From assembly GCF_000309385.1 (NCBI RefSeq), contig NZ_JH976537.1, positions 5,315,950 through 5,378,917 of the forward strand: a stretch of 62,968 bases of DNA, given 5' to 3'. Shown in pieces: positions 26,232 through 34,921 of this stretch (within the stretch, counting starts at the first letter, position 1; each line of letters starts with the position of its first letter). The translations under genes were made by a program, and so were the position numbers. The stretch comes from Nodosilinea nodulosa PCC 7104 (GTDB lineage Bacteria; Cyanobacteriota; Cyanobacteriia; Phormidesmidales; Phormidesmidaceae). A model generated the notes under the pieces. The model was given only the letters and a program-made list of their open reading frames with translations, was not told the DNA's origin and made no database searches.

Positions 26232-28304
26232 ATGGCTGCATTTACGATCGCTGACTTTACCTTTGACGACACCGACTTAGTTACCGGCGGTTCCATCGTT
26301 AATGGAAAGTCCACAACTCAGTTTTTCGGCTCTGGACTTCAGTTTCCTGGTCTCCTAGACCACACCGTCGGTTCCCTGCTGGGAGGCAGCACTGGGCAGT
26401 CCATCGCGCTGGGCAATCTGTTCAATCGCTCCACGATCGAGTTGACCTGGGATGCTGGCTCTAGCCCCGTCAATCGGGCGGGCGACGATTTTGTCGTCTA
26501 CGAAAACGGGTTTGCCAGAGCCCCAGAAACCTACGCCGTGGCCGTACGCGAGACGGGATCTGAGCAATTTACCCCGTTTCGCTACGAGAACTTCGATCGC
26601 TACGACGAGACGGCAATCAATGGCCCTGCCGACAACACAGGGCTCTTTGCCACCGCCTTCGACCTGAGCGATTTTGGCCTTACCCCAGGGGAATCCATTG
26701 AGGCCGTTCAAATTGTCAGTCTGCTGCCCGCCGACAGGGCCGATGGGGCCGACGGGCAGGGAACCGTTGAGCTGGTGGATGCTGGCGGTTTTAACCCCCT
26801 CGCCAGCTTGTTTCAGGGGCCTTTTTCCCTGGGCAACTCAGACCCCGATATCACCCTGGTAGCAGGATTAAACTCGGGTATTGAGTCATCCCAGCCTTTG
26901 CAGTTGTTCGATGCCGACAACAATCTAGTCGGCGGTTTCGATAGCCTTCAAGCTGCGGTTGATGCCGCCAAGGATGGCTACACACTGATCGCGGCGGCGG
27001 GCACCTACCAGGAAGATGTCACCCTCGACAAAGCCATAACCCTAGTCGGGGCCAACTTTGGCCTGGCTGGCAGCGATGGGGCGCGGGGCGCAGAATCAGT
27101 CATTGAGGGGACTTTGACCCTGGGCAGCAACAATATTTCTGTTCTAGGGTTTGAGTTTGCAAACGATGCAGCGGCCATTCAAGGCGGCAATAACCGCAAT
27201 AATTTCAGCAACATCAATATTGCCTTTAACAACTTTGCCGCTCTAACCAACGATACGCAAACCTTTATCACCAACGGATTTGGCACAGGGGGAGCGCCAT
27301 CTGGCGGCTCTAACTGGTCAATTACCAAAAACTACTTTGGCGGCATTACCGGCAACGATGCCTCCATGCTGCGCATTGACAACGTCGATGGGCTGCTAAT
27401 TGCCGACAACGTAGGCGTCCATAACGATGCCAGTGCCGCTGGGCGGCGAGGCTTTCAGATCGACAATTCTCAGCATGTTGAGGTGCTCAACAACACTGTC
27501 GATCTGGGCATCACAGACTTCTCCGACCCGGCAGCAGCCTCTACCGCCGCCCGCTATGCCCTTCAGCTTTCCGTCGATGACGATGGCTCGGCTGCCTCTA
27601 CTGCCAATGTCGCGATCGCGGGCAATACCTTCTCCGGAGCCTACGACGGCATTGTCACCCTCGACGACCGCGATCTAACCCATGTCGATATTGATAACAA
27701 TCAGTTCGCCAACGTTTTCTATGGCGTTCGCTTAGCAGCCGCTGAGGGAACCTCAGCCCAGGGCACCCAATCGGATATCGACATCAGCGGCAATACTTTC
27801 GACGCCGTCACCGCTTCGGCCGTAGCCTTTGACAATCGAGAACCAGCCGAAGCGTTTTCGAATATTGTGGTTGAAAACAACACCTTTAACGGCCCCTTTG
27901 CCGGCATTACCCACATCAGCGGAGACACGCGCATCGTGTCTGGAACCAACACCTTTGAGGGTTCCGACGGAGACGATCAGCTGCTGGGGGGCAGCGGCGA
28001 TGACACCCTGCTTGGCTTCGGGGGCAATGATTTACTCGACGGCGGCGGCGGTAACAACACGGCCTCTGGCGGAGCAGGAACCGATACCTTTGCCCTATTT
28101 GATGGCCCCGGCGTGACGACCATCCTGGACTTTGATGCCGCAGTGGATAAGTTCACCAACGCTACTTTTTCGGATGTAATTCTGGCCCAGGGCACGGGCG
28201 CAGAGGTAAACAACACGTTTGTTTTAAACAACGCCTCCCTCGACGTTATGGCCAAGCTGCTCTCTACCGTCGCGACTGACATCACGCCAGCCAATTTTGT
28301 TTAG
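26232..28304 (+). CDS. Large extracellular beta-helix protein with RTX calcium-binding C terminus
   Basis: 690 residues, no N-terminal signal peptide. Residues about 1-200 are a beta-rich domain (DDFVVYENGF, then YAVAVRETGS). About 225-570 form a right-handed parallel beta-helix with Asn-rich turns (FSNINIAFNNFAA, then VEVLNNTVDLG, then VNVAIAGNTFSGAYDGIV-like rungs). About 575-615 carry RTX nonapeptides (GSDGDDQLLGGSGDDTLLGF, then GGNDLLDGGGG). The lack of signal peptide plus C-terminal RTX repeats is typical of type I secretion. It is probably a secreted surface or matrix protein; enzymatic activity is not evident. It is next to, but not broken by, the IS110 element. Confidence 0.8.
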   Translation: MAAFTIADFTFDDTDLVTGGSIVNGKSTTQFFGSGLQFPGLLDHTVGSLLGGSTGQSIALGNLFNRSTIELTWDAGSSPVNRAGDDFVVYENGFARAPETYAVAVRETGSEQFTPFRYENFDRYDETAINGPADNTGLFATAFDLSDFGLTPGESIEAVQIVSLLPADRADGADGQGTVELVDAGGFNPLASLFQGPFSLGNSDPDITLVAGLNSGIESSQPLQLFDADNNLVGGFDSLQAAVDAAKDGYTLIAAAGTYQEDVTLDKAITLVGANFGLAGSDGARGAESVIEGTLTLGSNNISVLGFEFANDAAAIQGGNNRNNFSNINIAFNNFAALTNDTQTFITNGFGTGGAPSGGSNWSITKNYFGGITGNDASMLRIDNVDGLLIADNVGVHNDASAAGRRGFQIDNSQHVEVLNNTVDLGITDFSDPAAASTAARYALQLSVDDDGSAASTANVAIAGNTFSGAYDGIVTLDDRDLTHVDIDNNQFANVFYGVRLAAAEGTSAQGTQSDIDISGNTFDAVTASAVAFDNREPAEAFSNIVVENNTFNGPFAGITHISGDTRIVSGTNTFEGSDGDDQLLGGSGDDTLLGFGGNDLLDGGGGNNTASGGAGTDTFALFDGPGVTTILDFDAAVDKFTNATFSDVILAQGTGAEVNNTFVLNNASLDVMAKLLSTVATDITPANFV

Positions 28305-28413
28305 CCTGAGTTCGGGATATGGACGTTCACAGGTTCGAACGTCTCGTTTGAACGTCTATAACTAGGTAGCCCCAATTAAACGTTGCTGTAGATACTGTGT
28401 TGGCCCGAGATCG

Positions 28414-29412
28414 TCAAGGGACAGCCAAGGCCGATTTTTGGGGTTTCAGCTTTTCAGGATCGTAGAGTTGACCTGAGGACAACACGCCGTAGACGATACG
28501 AATGAGCTTGTGCATAGCAGCGCCGATAATCGCCATTTTGGTTTTGCCCGCCGCCGTTAGGCGCTCACACCAAGGGTGAAGTTCTCGGGCATGGCGCAGG
28601 AAGGCGATGGCCGGGAAATACAGCGCTTTTCGCATGCGGGCATTGCCAATCTTGCAGAGTCGGGTTTTGCCCTGCACTGATGTGCCAGAGGTATGTTCTT
28701 GGGGCGTTAACCCCGCATAGGCAGCGAGCTGACGAGCGGAGGTAAAGGCATGAATATCGCCGATTTCAGCCAGCAGCCGGGCGGCGGTATCGGGGCCGAT
28801 GCCCACGATGGAGACCAGCAAGTCCGCCTGGGCCTGCAAGTGCTCATGGCTCTGGATATGACTGCGCAGCTGCTTTTTTAACGCCTTGACCTGGGCTTCG
28901 AGGAAGGTGATGTGGGCTTGAATATCAGACTTTAGCGCGTCGGAACTGATGGCCAAGCGGTTCTTCTCCTGGGTCAGCATGTGGGTGAGGGCATCGAGAC
29001 GGCGGGTGTACTCTTGTAGCGTTTGGATGTCCGCTGATGACGGTTGCCAGGCACTGGGCTTGAGGTCACGGCAGAACTGGGCAATCAGCGTAGCATCAGG
29101 GCGATCAGCTTTGGTGCGCTTGAGTTGGCTTTTGGCGTAGCCGTGAATCCGCACCGGGTTGACAATGCTGACCCGGTAGCCCTGCTGGTGGAGCGCTGTC
29201 GCTACACCATGGCCATATATACTGGTCGCCTCTAGGCATACATGGGCCGTCTTCACCCCGGCCTCGATTAACCACGCCTGCAAGGCGGCATAACCCACTT
29301 CGGTGTTATCAAAGGTCTGATACTGGGGTTTGGCACGCTCTGGAAATAGAATCGCCACATGTAAGGTGGCTTTGCTCACATCAATGCCAACGGGAATCAG
29401 GTTTTGAGTCAT
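28414..29412 (-). CDS. IS110-family transposase
   Basis: 332 residues, complete. The N-terminal DEDD RuvC-like domain has Asp in VGIDVSKATLHVAI, Glu in VCLEATSIYG, and paired Asp in KADRPDATLIAQFC. The C-terminal Tnp20-type domain has IVGIGPDTAARLLAEIGD and the catalytic Ser region TSGTSVQGKTRLCKIGNARMR. IS110 elements need no inverted repeats, so the element's edges cannot be fixed by eye. Modern work shows such elements can encode a bridge RNA in their flanking non-coding ends; the 5' side here (29413 onward) would be the place to look. Confidence 0.92.
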   Translation of the reverse strand: MTQNLIPVGIDVSKATLHVAILFPERAKPQYQTFDNTEVGYAALQAWLIEAGVKTAHVCLEATSIYGHGVATALHQQGYRVSIVNPVRIHGYAKSQLKRTKADRPDATLIAQFCRDLKPSAWQPSSADIQTLQEYTRRLDALTHMLTQEKNRLAISSDALKSDIQAHITFLEAQVKALKKQLRSHIQSHEHLQAQADLLVSIVGIGPDTAARLLAEIGDIHAFTSARQLAAYAGLTPQEHTSGTSVQGKTRLCKIGNARMRKALYFPAIAFLRHARELHPWCERLTAAGKTKMAIIGAAMHKLIRIVYGVLSSGQLYDPEKLKPQKSALAVP

Positions 29413-30045
29413 GGTTCGATACTCCTGATGACGGCAAGGGGGCAGATCGCTCTCAGCGCTATCCTTGTTATCCAGCTTGGGAATCTCAGGACTCCCTAAT
29501 ATACTGTCCAGTCTGCTGGCGGCAATCTAGGTCAATGAAAGGGGGAGGCTCTTGTTCTACATAGCAAGCTCCAAAGGGCTTTAGGGTGCGTCCAGAGTCA
29601 CTCCTAGGTCTATTTTGGGCCAAACCTTACATACAAGGGTGTGTTGTGGCGAAGCCCAACGTACCGCTAGGCATGGGCCTGGTGCGTCACGCCCAGCGAT
29701 GACGCACCCTACGATAATTAAGGCGTTCTACTTAGAAGACCTGCCTTAACCAGACTGGCTACAGCTATAGCGCCTGTTTCTTCAGCAAAGCCCGATTGAC
29801 GGCCTCTATATTTAGATGCCGGGATTCTCTCTACATATACAGATGGGGGGTTAAAGCATTGAGCTTTAAGGTGTGACCACACGAGGTTGATAGGGAGTTG
29901 ATAGAGGGCGGCCCAATTCTGTGGCCCACTGCCGCTTGGTCTGCTGAGGCGACAAGCGAAAGCGAGACAGTCAGAAGCGCTTCCCTTTTTAAATTTTTTT
30001 GAAACGAATCGGCTTCGTAACACTGCAAGCTCCACAAGGGTAACT
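29413..30045. other. Intergenic region: IS110 flank, palindromic repeat, Mn-catalase leader
   Basis: About 630 bp without a credible gene. The first 100-150 bp probably belong to the IS110 non-coding end. The middle holds the palindrome listed at 29681-29708. The last part precedes the catalase ribosome site AAGGGT. ORFs on the minus strand here look random. Confidence 0.45.
29681..29708. repeat. Interspersed palindrome (GGTGCGTCA type)
   Basis: Perfect 9-bp arms GGTGCGTCA / TGACGCACC around a 10-nt loop, followed by CTACG. Similar 'GGTGCGT...ACGCACCCTACG' units are, as I recall, common intergenic repeats in many cyanobacterial and other bacterial genomes. Confidence 0.6.
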
Positions 30046-30735
30046 ATGTTTTTTCACAAAAAAGATCCTGTCCACACCGTTCAAGTCAGTGAAACCAATC
30101 CGGTCTTTGCGCAGCTGCTGCTAGAGCAGTTTGGCGGGGCCACCGGAGAACTTTCCGCCGCGCTTCAGTACTGGGTGCAGTCTTTTCATATCGAAGATGC
30201 AGGTATCAAGGACATGCTCCAAGATATCGCCGTAGAAGAATTTGGCCACCTGGAAATGGTGGGCAAACTGATTGAAATCCACACCAAAGACACCGACCAG
30301 AGCGAGGCCTACAACAGCACGCTGTTTGCCGTGCGCGGCATGGGGCCTCACTTCCTCGACAGCCAGGGCAACAACTGGACCGCCAGCTACCTCAACGAAG
30401 GTGGGGACGTGGTGAGAGACCTGCGGGCCAACATTGCCGCCGAGGCTGGCGCACGCCAGACCTACGAGTCTCTGATTAAGCTGGCCACCGACGACGGCAC
30501 CAAGAAAACCTTGCAGCATCTGCTGACTCGGGAAATTTCCCACACCAAGATGTTCATGAAAGCCTTAGATTCCATGGGCAAGCTGACCGATCCCATGTTC
30601 GGCAACATTCAGCCAGACGACACGGTGGAGCTGTACTACAACCTCTCCACCGACGACAGCGGCAAAGATGAGCGCGGCCCCTGGAACTCCGAGCCGGACT
30701 TCAAATACATTGCTGACCCAGTTAGCTCTCGCTAG
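30046..30735 (+). CDS. Manganese catalase
   Basis: 229 residues, length typical of the short cyanobacterial Mn-catalase type. It destroys hydrogen peroxide using a di-manganese centre in a four-helix bundle. Ligand motifs: Glu in FGGATGELSAALQYW, then DIAVEEFGHLEMVGKLI (ExxH), Glu in AAEAGARQTYESL, and LTREISHTKMFMKAL (ExxH). The C-terminal tail (WNSEPDFKYIADP) is conserved in the family. ATG 30046 has AAGGGT upstream. A strong terminator follows, so it is probably monocistronic. It is soluble. Confidence 0.93.
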   Translation: MFFHKKDPVHTVQVSETNPVFAQLLLEQFGGATGELSAALQYWVQSFHIEDAGIKDMLQDIAVEEFGHLEMVGKLIEIHTKDTDQSEAYNSTLFAVRGMGPHFLDSQGNNWTASYLNEGGDVVRDLRANIAAEAGARQTYESLIKLATDDGTKKTLQHLLTREISHTKMFMKALDSMGKLTDPMFGNIQPDDTVELYYNLSTDDSGKDERGPWNSEPDFKYIADPVSSR

Positions 30736-30803
30736 GGCTAAACTCTGCGGCTGACTTCTGCCATTGCTCAAGGGCAGGATTTTAGCTCGCCTAGGCCTCT
30801 ATC

Positions 30804-30840
30804 GCCCTCGTTGCTCTTATGGGCAACGGGGGCTAATTTT
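30804..30840 (+). terminator. Rho-independent terminator of the Mn-catalase gene
   Basis: An 11-bp stem, GCCCTCGTTGC / GCAACGGGGGC (one G-T pair), with an 8-nt loop is followed by TAATTTT. It lies about 70 nt beyond the stop codon. Confidence 0.8.
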
Positions 30841-30946
30841 ATAGCTAAGGCCCGATCGCCTGGGAGATTTCCCACGGCCCTCCGGAGCCGGGGCCGGGGC
30901 AACACCGACAGCCCACTGACGCTATTTTGAACCTGGACGCAGATCT

Positions 30947-31435
30947 GTGAACAACCCAACCTCTGCCCAGATGATCGAGCACCTGCGGCGGGCCAATCGG
31001 GTGGCCGAGGCTGCCGTGGTTGAGGGACATCATCCCTTTGGAGCCATTTTAGTGGCCCCGGACCACACCACTGTGCTGCTGGTGCAGGGCAATGTGGATA
31101 TGGTAAACCACGCCGAACTGACGCTGATGCGGCGAGCCTATGCCGAGTTTGAAGCCGAGTTTCTGTGGGGCTGCACACTTTACACCACGGTGGACCCCTG
31201 CGCTATGTGCGCCGGAGCGCAGTACTGGGCCAACGTGGGGCGGCTGGTCTATGGGGTTGCAGAGCGCCAGCTGCTGGCACTGACCGGCAACCATGCCGAA
31301 AACCCAACCCTGGATCTGCCCTGCCGCTACCTGTTTAGCCAGGGGCAGAAGGCGATTCAGGTATGGGGGCCGATCGCGGCGGTGGAGGCCGAGATTTTGG
31401 CTCTGCACCAGGGGTTTTGGCGCCAGCCTTCCTAG
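30947..31435 (+). CDS. Nucleoside deaminase (CMP/dCMP deaminase fold)
   Basis: 162 residues. Zinc-dependent deaminase motifs: HAE in VNHAELTLMRRA (about residues 46-57) and PCAMCAGAQYWANVG (about 84-98). The pattern resembles guanine deaminases of the GuaD/cytidine-deaminase-fold type and TadA-like proteins. The short length and lack of a tRNA-binding tail argue against TadA itself. GTG 30947 has no clear ribosome site; ATG 30971 is an alternative. If it acts on guanine, it would duplicate the unrelated guaD at 23.4 kb. Its stop lies at the start of interspersed repeat copy A. Confidence 0.82.
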   Translation: MNNPTSAQMIEHLRRANRVAEAAVVEGHHPFGAILVAPDHTTVLLVQGNVDMVNHAELTLMRRAYAEFEAEFLWGCTLYTTVDPCAMCAGAQYWANVGRLVYGVAERQLLALTGNHAENPTLDLPCRYLFSQGQKAIQVWGPIAAVEAEILALHQGFWRQPS

Positions 31436-31544
31436 TAGACTGCGGCCCAAGTGCGGGGACTATTGCCAATTGCGAGGGAGCAGGGGAGCGAGGGAGCCAA
31501 GCGAGCTGGAATAGTCGGCATATTTCTGCCTCAGAGTACTAGGC
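31432..31544 (+). repeat. Interspersed repeat, copy A
   Basis: CTAGTAGACTGCGGCCCAAG through TCAGAGTACTAGGC matches copy B at 43587-43716 over the whole length, with scattered substitutions and a roughly 17-bp difference in a purine-rich centre (CGAGGGAGCAGGGGAGCGAG here). It begins in the stop codon of the deaminase gene. Confidence 0.8.
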
Positions 31545-31708
31545 GAACGGTGCCCCGGCGCTAGGTCATGGCGTGTTAACTTATCTGGCGCGATCGCCCC
31601 ATTTAATCACCTATTTTGTAAAAATGAATACAGAAATGTCCATGCGACCTTCTTTGTCCTGACAGAGAAGACGGTTGTGGTGGGCATTCATTCCTAGGAA
31701 GACGATCT

Positions 31709-31936
31709 ATGACCCCGCAACTTCATTCCCAGGCTAATGTTAAATCTGCTGCGGCCTGGCAGCCTGTTTGCCACATTACCTACACCCGCGACACCTGGGT
31801 TAAGCTGACCAATTTGCCCAACGAGTACGCCGCCGCCGAGGCCAAGCTGCTGTGTCAGGAGTCGCCCGATACCTGGGTGGCCTGGGTGCCCGACCACGGC
31901 GAGACGGTGCTGCACAAAAGCCATTTTTACGCCTAA
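31709..31936 (+). CDS. Small conserved hypothetical protein
   Basis: 75 residues, ATG 31709 with AGGAAG seven bases upstream. The sequence has CHITYTRDTWVKLTNLPNEY and WVAWVPDHGETVLHKSHFY, beta-rich and Trp-containing, with no signal peptide, membrane helix or known motif. Its stop TAA shares its last A with the ATG of the next gene, so the two are translationally coupled. I do not recognise a function. Confidence 0.65.
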   Translation: MTPQLHSQANVKSAAAWQPVCHITYTRDTWVKLTNLPNEYAAAEAKLLCQESPDTWVAWVPDHGETVLHKSHFYA

Positions 31937-32184
31937 TGTATCCCGAGTCGCCCATCGACTGGGATGAGCTGTTTGAGTACCTGCCCGGCACCCTGGTCGA
32001 GCTGGCGGATCAGCCTGGCACCAGCTATCAGATCGATTGCTACGAAGCCACAATGGTGCCGCCGATCTGGCTGGTGGGCGATCCGCGCCCGCGCTATCCC
32101 CACGAGCTGCAAATTGTGTCTGGGCAGGCGGCTCGGGTTTGTGCCTTGGGGCCGTCTAAGTCGCGGTCAGCCTACTCCGCTTGA
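31936..32184 (+). CDS. Small hypothetical protein coupled to the upstream gene
   Basis: 82 residues from ATG 31936 (MYPESPIDWDELFEYLPGTL). It is acidic at the N terminus, with IDCYEATMVPPIWLVGDPRP in the middle. The start overlaps the previous stop by one base (TAATG). The last 29 bp overlap the 3' end of the converging MOSC gene on the opposite strand. No homology was recognised; the coupling suggests the two small proteins work together. Confidence 0.6.
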   Translation: MYPESPIDWDELFEYLPGTLVELADQPGTSYQIDCYEATMVPPIWLVGDPRPRYPHELQIVSGQAARVCALGPSKSRSAYSA

Positions 32185-32824
32185 GCAGTTTTTCTCGCCA
32201 GTTGCGAGAGAGCAGGGGGCAGTGGGCCAGCTTTGCGATCGCCGCTCGATCGCCGCGATCGTGGTGCATCAGGCGGTTGGCGCGAGCTACGGACCACTGG
32301 GGGTAGGGGCGATCGCACAGGGTCACGGCTATCCCTGCCTGCACCATGCCCTCCTGTAGCACCCGGAAATACCAGCCGCTGCGGCCATTGGCTTTGACCT
32401 GGAGAGCCAGATCTTCAATCCGCCAGCGGCGAGAGAGCTTCCAGCAGGGCTGCCGGGGCTGCGAGACTTGCACCCTGGCGCTGCCGATCGCGTAGGTGTC
32501 GCCAATGCAGACCTCGGCTTCGGTCTGCCCCGCTACGGTGAAATTTTCGCCAAAGCCGCCGTAGGGCAGATCGGGGTTATGTAAGTGCGATCGCCAGTCA
32601 GGGTAATGATCAGCGCTGTAGGCCAGCACCGCCTTATCGACGCCGCCGTGATTCTTTAAATCGGCCTGCCCATCGCCTGCCAGGTTGGTAAAGCCCAGCC
32701 ACACCTCACCCTCAACGGGTTGCTTAAAGAACCCCGTAGTCCAGCGCTGGTCCATCGGGTCGGCGGCGGTTTCGGTGCCCAGAGTTTGGGGCAGGCCTAC
32801 CTGAATCGAGACAATCTCAGGCAT
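32156..32824 (-). CDS. MOSC domain protein (YiiM-like)
   Basis: 222 residues from ATG 32824 (MPEIVSIQVGLPQTLG). MOSC proteins bind molybdenum cofactor or handle its sulfur. YiiM-type proteins act in reduction of N-hydroxylated compounds. Recognised: KNHGGVDKAVLAYSADHYPDWR, FGENFTVAGQTEAEVCIGDTY, VQVSQPRQPCWKLSRRW, and GRSGWYFRVLQEG. The conserved Cys in RQPCWKL is present. The length matches YiiM. An upstream in-frame extension was rejected because homology begins at MPEI. Confidence 0.88.
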   Translation of the reverse strand: MPEIVSIQVGLPQTLGTETAADPMDQRWTTGFFKQPVEGEVWLGFTNLAGDGQADLKNHGGVDKAVLAYSADHYPDWRSHLHNPDLPYGGFGENFTVAGQTEAEVCIGDTYAIGSARVQVSQPRQPCWKLSRRWRIEDLALQVKANGRSGWYFRVLQEGMVQAGIAVTLCDRPYPQWSVARANRLMHHDRGDRAAIAKLAHCPLLSRNWREKLLKRSRLTAT

Positions 32825-32988
32825 TTTGGTCAAACGATAAGCGATAAAAAAGAGCGTATCTTTGCTAAGACACATTCTCTCTAGGATACACTTGCTGCAA
32901 GTGTACGCCCAAACTCTATGCATACCTCCATGGGTAAACAACGGTCAGGCATTCTAGAATCCAGTAGGATCTCTCCTTAGAGTTTAGA

Positions 32989-34527
32989 TTAAGGCAAAGT
33001 TCTTTCTGGCTGAGTTTTTAGTCTATACTCCGGAATTTTCCAAAGCTTTGCCTGAATGCCTGTCCACCTGGCTAACTCATTACAGAGCCATACAATTTCC
33101 CCACGATCGCTGTTGATGATAATCATTTGATTATCATCTGGGAAATACAAGTTGAGTCTATAGTTAGTCAGGGCCTCTGCGCCAGCAGAAGTGCTCCCTA
33201 GTCTTCCTTCAAAAATTGCAGTCGTTTCAACACCTTTTAGCAGGTTGAGAGTAACAACAACTGCCCCATCCTTTTTTTGAAATGCAACACTAGTACTAGC
33301 ATTAGGTAAACTTCTAGCACTTTCGAAGGACTTATCAACCGCTTCCCCCTCATCTGAATTTTGAAGTACAGATAGAAGCATAGTTGCTAGACCAGCACAA
33401 ATCGAAATTAGAGGAAACAAGACCCAAAATAATAAATCGAAGGGAATAATTCCATAAAACACCAATATTAAGAATGCGGCTATGGAGACCCCCATAATGA
33501 AGGGATAGTTTATGAATGGAAACTTATTTAAAAGCCAATCCAAAGTATTGACTGAAGAGATATATTTAATTTGCTTTAACGGTACTTGTAGTAAAAGAGT
33601 GGTATAAGTTTCCGTCAGGGGAATGGAAGAGGATGAATCTGTTGTTGTACCTAAGTAGTTTTTTTGTCTGGTCAATGCCGCTTTTGGCTCTTGGCGAGGC
33701 TTGAGAAAGTGTAGCCTTGCGTCCTGTGCTGTTGCCGGTCTTTCAGTTAGGCTTGGGTCTGTTAGCCATTCGATCCAACTGGTGAAAGACTCGCTGAGGG
33801 ATGTCAGGTGCTTAAATTCGACGTGTAAATCGTTCTGAGGCAGATCGGCAGGATGTTGACCTGTCGCCAAATAAATTAAGGTCATGCCGACACCATACAA
33901 ATCGGATGCGGGTAACGATCGTCCACCAAATTGTTCGGGTGGCATATAACCATAGGTGCCAACCACTGTTACCGTGCCACCATGGGCGGCTGTTTGCACC
34001 GAGCCAAAATCAATCAAATAAACATCACCCGGACTATTGCCACTGCGGTTTTTGAGCAACACATTGCTCGGTTTAATATCGCGATGAATGACCGGTGGCT
34101 GAAGTCGATAAAGGTATTCCAGAATATCTAGCAGGTCTTTGGCGATTGCCATTAAATCTGCTTCGCTAAATCTGCACCCGTCCTGTGCTAATTGTTGAAG
34201 TGAGCGTGCCTTGATGTAGCTTTGTACCAGCGCAAAACCCTTGCCGAACTCAATTTCTACCTCAAAAAAATCGAGGTACTGAGGTATTGCCGGATGATCA
34301 AGAGCTTTGAGAGTTTCTGCCTCGCGCTCAAATAATTTGAAATCCTCCCAGGTAAAATCTGGACTAAACAGTAAGAGTTTAATGACAACGGGCAATTGGC
34401 TTTGCAAATCGAGTGCCAAAAACGTTTGCCGACCGGGTTTGCGACCCAGCATTGCCTGAATTTGATAGCGATCCTGCAAGATTTGGTTTACGAATGGACT
34501 GCCAACACTGCCTTCGAACTCGGCCAT
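32989..34527 (-). CDS. Serine/threonine protein kinase with C-terminal membrane segments
   Basis: 512 residues. The Hanks-type kinase domain (about 18-275) has the VAIK-like Lys in PVVIKLLLFS, catalytic loop HRDIKPSNVLL, metal-binding DFG in LIDFGSVQT, and TYGYMPPEQFGG. A linker is followed by two hydrophobic segments (about 340-390) and a C-terminal domain of about 110 residues of unknown fold. The gene is notably richer in A+T than its neighbours and has no HIP1 octamer that I could find, which suggests later acquisition. The substrate is unknown. ATG 34527 is the natural start. Confidence 0.9.
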   Translation of the reverse strand: MAEFEGSVGSPFVNQILQDRYQIQAMLGRKPGRQTFLALDLQSQLPVVIKLLLFSPDFTWEDFKLFEREAETLKALDHPAIPQYLDFFEVEIEFGKGFALVQSYIKARSLQQLAQDGCRFSEADLMAIAKDLLDILEYLYRLQPPVIHRDIKPSNVLLKNRSGNSPGDVYLIDFGSVQTAAHGGTVTVVGTYGYMPPEQFGGRSLPASDLYGVGMTLIYLATGQHPADLPQNDLHVEFKHLTSLSESFTSWIEWLTDPSLTERPATAQDARLHFLKPRQEPKAALTRQKNYLGTTTDSSSSIPLTETYTTLLLQVPLKQIKYISSVNTLDWLLNKFPFINYPFIMGVSIAAFLILVFYGIIPFDLLFWVLFPLISICAGLATMLLSVLQNSDEGEAVDKSFESARSLPNASTSVAFQKKDGAVVVTLNLLKGVETTAIFEGRLGSTSAGAEALTNYRLNLYFPDDNQMIIINSDRGEIVWLCNELARWTGIQAKLWKIPEYRLKTQPERTLP

Positions 34528-34921
34528 TGGTAAACCTTTTTGATTTGAACGCTACGGATGCCTTTAGCATCTTTGCATCAAAGGTACCCAATTTTATGGG
34601 GTTCACTTGCGTCTAATGACCAAATACGAGGTCAGTAAGAATGCGAAAGCTCTGTCACCATCAAGCCGATCCATCGGCAGCTTGGCGACATATCCATGGG
34701 AATGGGCACTACACCTTCCACAGTACGGTGTTGGCGATCGACCTGGGTACGATCGCGGCAGGGCTGGATTTGGTCAGACGGAAATTTCTGGGTTTTGGGC
34801 TTATATTCCCTTACTCGTTCAAAACATTGCGCTTGTACTGGGGTGCTGCCGCAATAGCAGCCATCTGCGAGCGCGGCAGCACCAAGACGCCCGTCTCTTT
34901 GTGAGCTGGTGAGCGGTTTGA
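34528..34921. other. Intergenic region upstream of the kinase gene
   Basis: About 390 bp. Two overlapping plus-strand ORFs (34607-34912 and 34641-34904) exist, but neither has a ribosome site or recognisable protein character. No hairpin terminator or RNA gene was seen. Confidence 0.35.

Noticed and set aside
29718..30035. 105-codon minus-strand ORF before the Mn catalase
   Set aside because: No ribosome site, no protein character, and it crosses the catalase leader.
34607..34912. Two overlapping plus-strand ORFs downstream of the SIMPL/kinase gap
   Set aside because: Overlapping frames, no ribosome site, no recognisable sequence; left as intergenic.
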